This document shows, one piece after another, positions 1 through 8,374 of a DNA stretch of 10,928 bases. The first letter of the stretch is position 1; the number at the start of each line of letters is the position of its first letter. The notes beneath the pieces are model-generated. The model saw only the letters and a list, made by a program, of their open reading frames with translations, searched no databases and was not told where the DNA came from. The stretch spans positions 1 through 10,928 of the forward strand of contig JADGJH010001277.1 in assembly GCA_027596945.1 (NCBI GenBank), given 5' to 3'. This DNA is from Physocladia obscura (taxonomy: Eukaryota; Chytridiomycota; Chytridiomycetes; Chytridiales; Chytriomycetaceae). A program made the translations under genes and the position numbers.

Positions 1-180
1 TTAAATATAAATAAAGATAGTAAAGTAAATATTTGAAATAAAATATGACAGACCAAACAGATATGTAGTCAGAAGGAAATGAAGTGACTGATCTATTCTA
101 TCTACCTGTAGACAAAGCTGCTGTAATGTATTTATCCAACCTGAACAACTTTGCAGAAATATTGCATCAAGGGGTCTAAT

Positions 181-382
181 ATAAATGAGTAAAATACATT
201 ACAAAGTATTTTAAATCATTTAAAATGTTCTAAATGCATTCATAATGTTCTAAATTCATTTTGTGTATTATAAATTCATTACCAGAATTATAAATTCATT
301 CTAAATTTACTAAATGTCTTACAAGTTATTTGTTAAATTTATTGAGCATTGTAAATTTCATTAATTTGTTAAAATGCATTAT
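181..382. repeat. Degenerate tandem repeat, 20-bp period
   Basis: A decamer close to TAAATTCATT recurs with its last base at 200, 220, 240, 260, 280 and 300, then in weaker form near 320, 340, 360 and 380, alternating with a variable AT-rich decamer. The best-preserved copies end at 260, 280 and 300 and share TAAATTCATT exactly. One more TAAATTCATT-like copy lies near 407-417, off the strict register. There are about ten units, too diverged and too short to be a CRISPR array. It is a minisatellite-like tract within the CpG-poor compartment and no function can be assigned. Confidence 0.75.
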
Positions 383-827
383 AAATAATAATATTTTTGC
401 AATATGATAAATTCATTACTATACGTTTTTTTGCATCTACACAAAGCCATGAAAAAGAAGATTACAAACTCTTTTGTCAAAAAAATGGCCCCAGAACTTG
501 ACACCATTGACAATCAATTCAAATATTAGGTCAATGCATTTAAAGTTAGACAGATCTGATGATAAATCAACAAATATTTTGACTTATTTATTGGGTGCTA
601 TGGGTTGGTTGACCTCTACTTTTTGCATCAGGGGTTAGTCAGCTGATAACTTTAAAACACTAATCAAAAATTTGATAGAATATATCCCTCCATCAACAAT
701 GAATCTTAATGCTGCAAGTGTTGGTCTTGAAAATAATAGCAATGATTCAGAATCTGAACTTGATTCCTCTGCCACATTTTCATAATAAGTGACAGCAAGA
801 AATCAAATCTGGCAGCATTCCATCAAG

Positions 828-1406
828 TCATCTAACACCAGCTTCAAAAAATGAGAAGTCTTCTTTAACTTCTGGTTGGCCAACTGCATCACTTCCACTG
901 CCTTTGCCATCAACTGCCCAACAATCTATGTCTTTCAGATCTGCAAAAAAAATAATTTCCAAGGTCAAACTTTGTATCAGCTGATCAACAAAATACAGCT
1001 GCTGCTTCACATCATCTAATTGATCCATTCATGATTTACTTAAATTTCTTGACTTTAGTTGCAAGCAGTGTGAAAGTCTTTGCAAAATTCTTTCAAAGAC
1101 TGATATTGTATCACGTTACATTACAATCATGAAGGCAAAAGTTACTTGCTCTGGAGTTTTTTATAATTTACACCAAATTATTGGTGTTTCAAACTGTGTT
1201 TGCTTTGAATTTTTTTTCCTTACCCAAAATTTCCATCTGTAGGAAATTCTGTAAATCCAGCAACCATGAAATTGAATAAAATGTTTGTTTGATTTCCAAG
1301 AATCACCAAAAAATATAGAAACCAAATCATCAACTTGTTTTAATTTTGACCACAATGTCAGGTTCTTCCTGTCCTCACTCATTGCAGCTGCAAGATCATC
1401 AAGCAA
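828..1406 (-). pseudogene. Decayed coding remnant, unidentified
   Basis: Two minus-strand open frames of 81 codons (1161-1406) and 66 codons (828-1028) follow each other, separated by about 130 nt containing stops. The first begins MLDDLAAAMSEDRKNL and the second MDQLDDVKQQLYFVDQLI; both have mixed, protein-like composition rather than simple AT-rich repetition. Beyond the second frame the reading continues with stops. I recognise no family. Given the CpG-poor setting, a mutated transposon gene is the likeliest origin, but chance open frames cannot be excluded. Confidence 0.25.
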
Positions 1407-1619
1407 AGCTTGGTCATCAGTACAAAGCCAGCTCTACAGCTTGAATTTGGATCATCAGTTCAAGGCTGGTAAGCAGTGGAGAGCCAATAAACTGGCTCTA
1501 CAACATCTACATCAACTAATTGAACCTCACCACAGCAAAGCAATGGAAATAGATACAGAATGAACTTGGGAGATTTCTGAACCCTGAATAGATCCCAAGA
1601 ATAACCAAGTAGTGTCTTT

Positions 1620-2045
1620 CATGCTCTGGAAATAAATATAATAGATAGAACAAATAGAAACAGGTAAGTATGGTTAATAAATACACACACAATGTTTTCT
1701 CTTGTTTCCAATTGAGATAATGAGTCCTTGTTCTGGCACCACCAGCAACAAGAACCCTTCTCTTCACACCCAAGCTGCACTCTGTCAATGCCTGCATCTA
1801 GAGTTGCCTCATCACCCATGGCCCTGGTCACTTGACCATATCCTATCACCTGGGGGTAAACTTCTTTTCATAAGCTTGTATTTGCTGGTCCAATCATCAG
1901 GCAGTCCACTCCATTTCTGGCAATACCAACACCTCCTAGTCCTGGGAAATATGCCATCCAGTGGATGGTGCACTAAAAAGGATATCCACTAATTCATTCC
2001 ACAGCATTGCTAGATCTGTTCCAAGTGTCATGGAAGGCAGCGGTG
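1620..2045 (-). pseudogene. GC-richer coding fossil, unidentified, stops in all frames
   Basis: About 1730-2040 is near half GC, unlike the roughly 30% GC around it, yet contains essentially no CpG. On the minus strand there are overlapping open pieces at 1619-1849 (76 codons, with IGYGQVTRAMGDEATLDAG) and 1516-1797 (93 codons, with VKRRVLVAGGARTRTHY). Reading upstream of these is broken by TGA and TAG codons; TGA is what CGA becomes after CpG decay. A pyrimidine-rich stretch ending in TTTCCAG (minus strand, about 1626-1632) looks like an intron acceptor. I cannot name the family. It is most likely an old mobile-element or host gene copy. Confidence 0.35.
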
Positions 2046-2094
2046 GAACATGCCATTTTTCAAAACATCTTCAATTTATCAATTCAACTCCAAA

Positions 2095-2280
2095 ACCCAA
2101 AGAAAAACAAAACAAATTAATAAAAAAAACTAAAACATGAATAATCAAAAAGAACAAACAAACAGATGACAAATAAATAAATAAAATTACATACAAAATA
2201 TAAATAAATACAAATATATACTGAATATAAATAAACAAATATTTACAAAATCATAAATAAATATTATACAAAGATAATTA
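2095..2280. repeat. A-rich, G-poor low-complexity tract
   Basis: The plus strand is dominated by A with few T and only about eight G in roughly 185 nt. It includes runs such as AAATAAATAAATAAAA near 2170-2187 and repeated AAATAA words to about 2280. It directly follows the GC-richer fossil, so it could be the expanded tail of a retroposed copy, or simple-sequence DNA. No coding frame is seen in it. Confidence 0.6.
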
Positions 2281-2492
2281 TCAGATAAAGTCAAGGAGTT
2301 TTGAACAAACTTGATCATCATGAAAATCTCACAATAATCATGTGCGAATAGTGATAATTTTTTGGTTGCAATAGATTTTAAATTGTAAATAAGATTGAAA
2401 TCATAAGATTTTTCAAAACTGCTTTGCTATCTGGAACTGAGCCATCTTCTAATAGAAAATTGATTTGATTCATTGAAATGGAATCACACATT

Positions 2493-2825
2493 TCAAATTT
2501 TCCACCAAAAGACAAGTTTTAAAATATTGTTGATTTTGTTGGTGGTTATATAGGGCAATTCAACTTTTTCAGAGAGATCTATTGTAACAATGAGTTCATC
2601 ATCCACAGATTTAATTCTATCAATTTCAGAGAAAACTATTCGCTTGCAATGGCAGCTAAATCCATATGTGTTTGCAGCAAAATTTGCAAAAATCACAAAA
2701 ACCAGATCCTTGTGATGTAATTGAGATAAACTTGCATTTTTTGTTCCAAATCTGACAAAAGTGCCAAAATGCTTGGTTGATTCAATTAAAAAGAATGGTG
2801 CATATGAAGATTTGTGGTGCAACAA
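2493..2825 (-). pseudogene. Longest open frame of the left compartment, unidentified
   Basis: A 110-codon minus-strand open frame starts with an ATG and ends in a stop. It contains IESTKHFGTFVRFGTKNAS and, later, a CHC triplet followed by ERI/EIDRIKSVDDEL-like charged sequence, a balanced composition that does not look like translated AT repeat. There is no transmembrane segment or signal peptide. Neither strand shows a continuing frame, and the surrounding DNA is CpG-poor and stop-rich. I recognise no domain. It may be a surviving exon-sized piece of a decayed element or a very small real gene. Confidence 0.3.
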
Positions 2826-3778
2826 CTGAGTCCATTAAAATTGCAATGATGTAAATTTGAAGACAGATAAGCAAACAAATCAACTTTTCCAGCATTAATT
2901 TATATAATTGTCTTGTGTTAATTGTGACAGTCTGGATTTTGGTATGAATTTTAGACTGCTGAATGATTTTGCAACAGAGCACATTCCCTGTGGCTGAAAA
3001 ATTTCATCAGAAGCAGCAATGACTTGAATTTTTTTTGTTTTGTTTCTTGTTCATATGATAGAAATAAGTGTAAATTTGAAGTGCTTCATCTTGAATAAAA
3101 TATTTTCTGAATTAAGGCACTTGTTTTCTAAACAGTCACAGTGGCTTACAACAAAATCGCAGATTAGTAAAATATACTGCAGGAACTCAAGCTACTAACC
3201 TGAATTTGTAAAACTATGATCTTTTATATTCATAGTCAGTAAAGTTTGATTCAGCATCAGATGAATTAGAGTCTGTTGGATTGAAAGTACATAATTTGAA
3301 GCTCAAGTTTCACAATATTGGCACTGTTTATTGTCCCCAAAGCAAGTCTCTCACTACATTGGAAGCACAAGAAAGACTTCCAAAATTTAGTTCAAATGTA
3401 CACAAAAACTTCTTGTGGTTTTAGAGAGCAACTAAATTGGCTTACAATATTACATATAACAGCACACTGCAGCATCAATTGTTGCAAAAAGTATGTTACA
3501 TAGTGCAAAAGCTTTGTTATTCTTAGTTGCCACAAGGGAAAACATCGCAGAAGGTACATTTATTTGCATATTTGCCAGATAATTTTCTGAGTAGCTATAT
3601 TGTTGCAAACATACTTGAGTATCAAAGAATGATATTGCCTGCAGAAAATTCAGCTTGACACAAGATACCATGTGACAATAACAGCTCCTTTATAAATACA
3701 ACATCACTAGCCAAACTTGGCCATCTGGGAGCTTTGCCATGACTTAAGCTCCTTTATTTAATGCTGCATGAAATTCTT

Positions 3779-3979
3779 TTACCACTCCCTCTCACTATTC
3801 ATGAAGAAAACCAATCTACTATCCGTAAATGCAGCAATAGCATCTTTAATCATGACTCCAAACACATTGATGTTTACTACCACTAGATTTATGAACTTGT
3901 TGAAAACAAATAAGTCAACATTTAATACATTCAAAATTGCTGAGCAACCTGCCAACTTACTTATTAAGCTTCTTGGTAC
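3779..3979 (-). pseudogene. Short coding-like remnant, unidentified
   Basis: A 66-codon minus-strand stretch is open between TGA at about 3980-3982 and TAA at 3779-3781 and has no useful start codon. It contains FNKFINLVVVNINVFGVMI followed by KDAIAAFTDSRLVFF, which reads like real protein sequence. Beyond the stop, similar sequence continues across several more stops toward 3450, where another 73-codon minus-strand frame (3450-3671) lies. Together these look like one eroded coding region of about 500 nt. The family is unknown. Confidence 0.25.
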
Positions 3980-4248
3980 TCAACTGTTTCACAAGCACTG
4001 AAAAAAAAAAAGCAATAATAATTGACTAAACTTACCATTTTTCCTCTATCTCTTGTAAATCTTTCTATATTTAAATTTACTACTCTTTTTCACAATCCAT
4101 TACTCAAGGGGAAATTTGGAGTATTGGCAGATGGATATTGCTCAAAATTTTTACATATTTCAACTGCCAAATTTGCTTGTGACCATCTACACAAACTTTT
4201 TTTATAAAGCAAATTCATTTTTGATTCCAGTGAATTATTTATAATGTA

Positions 4249-4272
4249 AATAATAATAATAATAATAATAAT
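4249..4272. repeat. (AAT)8 microsatellite at the apyrase stop codon
   Basis: There are eight uninterrupted AAT triplets. The last base overlaps the first plus-strand position of the apyrase stop codon (TGA on the minus strand, 4272-4274), so the repeat begins the 3' UTR of that gene as (ATT)n. It also sits at the border between the CpG-poor compartment and the CpG-normal gene region. Confidence 0.9.
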
Positions 4273-6729
4273 CAAATATCTTCTTGTATTGGAATATTCC
4301 CAAGTAAAATCTCTTCATCCATATGATTTGGCCATATTGATGTCAACGGCGTAACTGCAATCCGAGAACTTCGCCGTCTATTCATACTAGCCTTAATTCG
4401 GCGATATCGCCTCCAGAAAATAACACCAAGCAATATAGCCACCACCAAAGTTGAAATTTCCAGCAATTGGCGCACTATAGCAATTTCTGAGGACATTAAT
4501 GTTGGCGGAATCGTTGATGACACATGGAATAGCATTGCGCCAATTGTCCATGAGATTGGAAACCCATTTATTTCATTTATAGGTGTGAAAGCTGAAGTAG
4601 ACAATGAAATCGTTTTTGATGAATCGAGCAACTCATTTTTCGGTATTCCAAAACCGTCATGAAGGATTTCCAATACTGTGCGATAATATTCAAAAACTTA
4701 ATAAAAAGAGAAAAAGAGAAAGGGAAAAATATACTCACCCCATGCACTTTTAAAACACTGCAGTTGAAGTCTTAACTCTTCTATAGCAGAAATGTTTCCG
4801 TGTGCTTCCATATAGCTCTCCCGCAATTGATCAAAAGGTCCTTGACAGATTTGGTCAGCACTTTTTACAAATTCGCCGAAATAATATGCCCCTGTTTGCG
4901 GATGCACTGCTCCAGAAACTGAAGTTGGCGTATAGTAGTACTCGGAGATTCCCATAAATCGATGTTTTGAAAAATTTGCTATCGGAGCATGTACTCCGTT
5001 GAAGAGACATGGTTGCTCAGGACAAGGTACATTTTTTTTCAGCAACGAATTGAGATTCGACAGACATTGTAATAATGAGCCAGTCCCGTGCAGTAATGGC
5101 TGAGGACTTCGCAAGTTTGATAGATATTTATCGTTTTTGATAACTAAGCCGGCAGAAAGACATGGGTCCTGAATAGAAGAATTTTTTCTGTCATAAGGGA
5201 CTGTTGAATTTTCAATTTTCGAAAAAGACTGGGTTATTGTCTCTGCGCGCCGTTTGGCTGTCTCTTCGAAATGAAAACCCGCCCGAACAGCTAACTCTTG
5301 TAAATAGTTTCGTCGAGCTTCGTTGACACCAAACCCAAGAAATGTGGAAACGAAAACAAGCCACTCTAAATCAGAACCGCCAACATTCCTCAAGACAACT
5401 TTGGTCAAGTCATCAGCATGCAACTTTTTCATTTCTTCTATTGGCTCAAATGCAATCTGCGTTGACGCACCACCCATATCGAGAAATCCAAAAGTTGACG
5501 GGGATCCTGGAAGTGGTGGCGGTCGCTGTTTGTTTGGTATTTGGAACCCGGAATTCAAGTAATTTATCGCGACCCACCCGAAAATCCCTTCGACTTCCCC
5601 AGAAATAACGCGAAACTGCGTTGAACAGCTGCGAATGTCGAATTTAAAGTTTTCTAGTGTTGTGTCGCACGCATACTTTAATATTTTGTCGCGAGAATCT
5701 GATGAAATTAATCTCATTCCCGCAGTTGCCAGAAGATATATCGGTGTGCTTTGGTGAGCTATGGCTGGAATGGTTGATGCGGCGAATAACAAGATTGGCT
5801 CTAAATATTGCTGCACAGAAGATTTGGAGAGTTTGGTATTCGATAAACTCGAAAGACCGGGTTCAATCGATTTAAACCAGGGTTGTGAGCTATTCGATGG
5901 AAACGCTTTTTCGATAATTGGAAGGGAATTTGACGAATACGATGGATGATTGAATTTCCTCCATGAATATATGAGCAAGCGTGACCCTGATGATCCGGCG
6001 TCAATAATAATACCATATCTTCGATCAGCGTACCAGTCAGATGAAAATGAGACAGTACGATCAGTCGATACGTCATAGGGAAAATCAGAATTCAAAATTA
6101 GGATTTCGTTGTCGATATCGGCTGTCGTAGGCAGTTGTGAAAATTGGTTGTTACTATTTGGCTCCGAAAATATAGTATTATAGGTAAAAAGTGCAGTCAA
6201 AAGCCCCACGAATAATATCAGCAATATAGAAATGATAATACGGTCTTGGGGTCTTCCTGTTTGAGATTTGCAGAATTAAAGTTAAAAATAAGGGTTCAGC
6301 CAATATTACTCCACACCAACCGCCGCAAAGCCAGAACGAGTACGCAATCCACAGATTCTTGATATATAATGGAATATCTGATATTATCGATGCTGACGCG
6401 TAATTTCCGCTGTCGTCCAAGTTATCTGGACTCTCAGGCTCTGGAAACGACACGCGGAGATTACGTGATGCTGACAGCGACGGACGCGAATCAAAAGGAT
6501 TTCGCGAAGAGGCTGAATACTGTGAAAGCAGCGGAGCAGAAGAAATCTGGCTGGAGGATTGGCTTTGCGATTGAGACTGCGAATGCTCCAGAGTTGTGAG
6601 ACTTGCAAACGAAGGTGAACGCTGCACAAGTCCCCCAGTTGACGCCAAAGCAGCTAGTGTTTCTCGTCGGTTGTTATTCGATACTGGAAAGCTGAAAGAT
6701 TGGCTTGCTGATCCTGTTGAAGTCTTCAT
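4272..6729 (-). CDS. Ynd1-like apyrase (GDA1/CD39 family nucleoside phosphatase), three exons
   Basis: This is a Golgi/endosomal apyrase that hydrolyses nucleoside di- and triphosphates, clearing the GDP and UDP left by luminal glycosyltransferases. Exon 2 (to 4739) holds the catalytic domain with the apyrase regions in order: DAGSSGSR (nt 5979-6002), LLATAGMR, EVEGIFGWVAINY and GFLDMGGASTQIAFEP. Exon 3 (4272-4696) supplies LHDGFGIP and the fifth region, FPISWTIGAML. A membrane anchor (IIISILLILFVGLLTALF) precedes the domain and a second (LLEISTLVVAILLGVIFW) follows it, then a basic RRYRRIK tail. Exon 1 starts at ATG 6729 in a good context (CAACAAATG) and encodes a Ser/Gln-rich cytosolic region with SQSQSQSQSSSQ. 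Exon 2 cannot supply its own start: its frame has a TAA at 6276-6278 and no upstream ATG. The exon 1 donor is uncertain; with intron 6257-6320 the product is 783 aa. The anchor pair resembles ENTPD4/7, while yeast Ynd1 has only the C-terminal one. Several N-glycosylation sequons lie in the luminal part. Confidence 0.93.
4697..4738 (-). other. 42-nt intron 2 of the apyrase gene
   Basis: The donor is GTGAGT and the acceptor TTAAG, with a T/C-rich interior. Removing it joins GCA TGG G to TT TTT GAA, restoring a continuous frame from CFKSAW through VFEYYRTVLEILHDGFGIP, which matches the conserved end of the apyrase domain. No clear branch-point motif is visible apart from the TATTAAG at the 3' end. 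It is very short, but the frame and family match make it secure. Confidence 0.9.
6257..6320 (-). other. Probable intron 1 of the apyrase gene (donor uncertain)
   Basis: An intron is required between the Ser-rich exon 1 and the catalytic exon 2. The acceptor CAAACAG ending at 6257 is the best one in phase. With donor GTTGGT at 6320 the intron is 64 nt and the junction reads GGC G|GA AGA CCC. A TTTTTAAC about 30 nt before the acceptor could be the branch point. Two alternatives also keep phase: donor GTACTC at 6343 with an AAG acceptor at 6253 (91 nt), and donor GTAATC at 6464 with the same CAG acceptor (208 nt). The choice changes the protein by up to about 48 residues before the anchor. Confidence 0.45.
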
Positions 6730-6819
6730 TTGTTGAACTGGGTGACAAATTTTTGAACTAAGAAAAAAAAAGGAGCCAACAGACCCTGGATAAAATTAAG
6801 AGCTGGAAATTTTATTCTG

Positions 6820-6826
6820 TTTTATA
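6820..6826 (-). promoter_or_regulatory. Candidate TATA box of the apyrase gene
   Basis: TATAAAA on the minus strand lies about 91 nt upstream of the ATG at 6729, a common spacing for fungal promoters. A second TATAAAAG lies on the plus strand at 6838-6845, which would suit a divergent transcript, but no convincing plus-strand gene follows it. Both are short motifs in AT-rich DNA, so chance is possible. Confidence 0.3.
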
Positions 6827-7263
6827 GCATGAAATTGTATAAAAGATCTTAAAATGTGCAAAAAAATAATAAAAATTCGCGAATATGCCGTTGGAATCGT
6901 AGATTTGGAACCTTCTCAATTTTTTTTTTAGCTTCAGGATTTGATTGAATGCCAGCCACATCGACACAGTTTTTTTTAGTTTACTGACAGCATGTTGAAG
7001 AAATTCGCACTAATCCAAATGGTACCAGTACAGAAATTAAATAGAAGTTCATGTTAAACCTATGTTACATTAACACATTTGCAGCAGTTTGTGGAAATGA
7101 TGATAATGCATTGCTCATGCTTTTCAACTTTCAAAATTGTTCAGCTTCTTGGTGGCGTTGTTATCAATGTGTGCACGCACATCTTGGCAGTTGTTTTGAG
7201 TAATTTATATTGAAATGATTCGATTGAATTCAAAAGTGTGCATTTGACTCTTTCATTCAGGAA

Positions 7264-7759
7264 TCAGACAGGTAGCGGTATATTATTCAAGCCAATTCGT
7301 CCATAGCAGTCACGTTTGATGAGCCTGAGTATGTCACAATTCAAATCGGAGGTGTGATAATTTCGAACCCCATTGATTTTGCTCTGAAGTCACAATCCAA
7401 TGTTTCTAATCACTGCGTATCTTGGCAATATGCCTGACACAATCATTAAGTATGCAGGCTCTCGAACAACTTTTCTTTTTTTTTTTTGAGTCCCAATAGT
7501 TTTTATTTTGGCGAATAATTGGCTAATATGGCAACGGAAAATTTTCCTACTTCGAAAAACTTACCAAGATAGAAGCCTTCGATATTTTCATGATTTGTAA
7601 CAAAAAAAGAAGAAAAAAAAAGATGATGAACGGTATTTTATTTTGACCATCAACTGCCTTTTCACTGGTCAAACTGACAATTTCCAGAAACACAATAAGC
7701 AATAATAGTTTGAGATAAATGCAAGCGAAACCAGAACAAGGGTCTGACGAAAAAGCAGC
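7264..7759 (-). CDS. Candidate small spliced gene or exon pair, unidentified
   Basis: A minus-strand frame is open for 65 codons from 7759 to 7565, after a TGA at 7760-7762, and stops being needed exactly at a consensus donor GTAAGT (7559-7564). It contains SSDPCSGFACIYLKLLLL and an ATG at 7589-7591 giving MKISKASIL just before the donor. An acceptor, TGACTTCAG, ends at 7384, and the following exon (7264-7383) continues in the same phase as SKINGVRNYHTSDL, then CDILRLIKRDCYGRIG, to a TGA. From the ATG this gives 48 aa. Using the full open stretch it would be part of a longer gene whose earlier exons could include 7984-8232. The intron would be 181 nt, longer than the others here. No family is recognised. 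AT-rich DNA yields such coincidences, so this stays a hypothesis. Confidence 0.22.
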
Positions 7760-8307
7760 TCATAAATCAGCAGCTTGAGATCACATCGAACCCCATGGAC
7801 AACCATTTTTTGTGAATTGATATCCGCCTCCTGTAATTCTGCATTACGAAATTAAAAAAAAAATATATATATTGGACCTCCTCAAAATTGCTGTAGTTGT
7901 CCCATCACGCCAAGACGAAGTAAGCTGAATTGACTTTTTTTCGATTTTTCGTGTGGAACTTGCTTGTGATATGGGTTTTTTTTTTAATGGAAATATATAT
8001 AGGTTATTATTTTCAATTGAACCTGCAGTTGAACCTCTCTGTCCCAGGGATTTGAAAAATCTTGATAGATTTGAAATTTTAATTCAGCTCTCTTCAAGGT
8101 TTGGTATGAAAGGTTGTCATTTAAAATTTTGGTAGCTGTAATTCTGTTGACGACGTATTGGCTCGCAAACTGTATCGTTGGTGTTCTTTTTGATTGCTGC
8201 CAAGGAATTTTTATTTTTTGCCTGGTAATCAACTAATTTTTTTTTCACTGTGAATTTTATTATTATTTTTTATTTATTTTAATTGTTTTTTTTAAATTTT
8301 AATTAAG

Positions 8308-8325
8308 AAAAAAAAAAAAAAAAAA
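8308..8325. repeat. 18-base poly(A) run
   Basis: There are eighteen consecutive A on the plus strand. It lies about 50-65 nt beyond the reductase stop codon, inside or just past the 3' UTR of that gene, where it would read as a U-rich element on the transcript. Confidence 0.85.
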
Positions 8326-8344
8326 GCATAGACAAACAAATATA

Positions 8345-8358
8345 TTTATTTATTTATT
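8345..8358 (-). terminator. Overlapping AATAAA polyadenylation signals of the reductase gene
   Basis: Three overlapping AATAAA hexamers can be read on the minus strand (8345-8350, 8349-8354, 8353-8358), starting 17 nt after the reductase stop codon at 8375. The U-rich tract created by the poly(A) run at 8308-8325 follows. This is a convincing cleavage and polyadenylation region by motif and position, though fungal signals are loose. Confidence 0.55.
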
Positions 8359-8374
8359 CTTTTTGTTTGAATGA

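Larger units (their letters stand above)
1..4271. other. CpG-depleted, AT-rich, gene-poor compartment
   Basis: I counted CpG dinucleotides by eye and found only 8, near 424, 1114, 2041, 2345, 2641, 3158, 3545 and 3823. TpG and CpA are abundant throughout. At the observed base composition roughly a hundred CpG would be expected. Just past the right edge, 4345-4380 alone holds about five. No open frame above about 110 codons exists here and none resembles a known protein. The pattern fits long-term deamination of methylated cytosine at CpG in silenced repeat DNA, which is an inference. The sub-features listed separately (tandem repeat, decayed frames, A-rich tract) lie inside it; the stretches between them show nothing I can name. 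Confidence 0.75.
6730..8374. other. Intergenic region with unexplained coding-like stretches
   Basis: This stretch of about 1.6 kb separates the apyrase start from the reductase stop. I count roughly 37 CpG, so it does not share the decay of the left compartment. It holds long A or T runs (12 T at 7476-7487, T-rich 7973-7985, 18 A at 8308-8325). Open stretches include 82 codons at 7984-8232 minus (PWQQSKRTPTIQFASQYV), about 50 codons ending near 8235 plus (KVWYERLSFKILVAVILL) and the minus-strand candidate listed separately at 7264-7759. Opposite strands are open over the same DNA, so at most one strand can be real at each place. No known family is recognised. Confidence 0.5.

Noticed and set aside
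181..420. CRISPR array
   Set aside because: The units are 20 bp in total with strongly diverged copies and no repeat-spacer structure, and the setting is eukaryotic with introns.
1702..1992. 96-codon plus-strand open frame with ATG
   Set aside because: The protein is His/Pro/Ser-rich without recognisable features and lies opposite more protein-like minus-strand pieces. It is probably a by-product of stop-free GC-richer DNA.
1..4271. RIP (repeat-induced point mutation) as the cause of AT richness
   Set aside because: RIP typically converts CpA to TpA. Here CpA and TpG are plentiful and CpG is what is missing, which fits CpG methylation decay better. Not computed, so kept open in the findings.
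5323..5608. Plus-strand open frames of 79 and 88 codons
   Set aside because: They are antisense shadows of the apyrase catalytic exon, whose frame shows all conserved regions.
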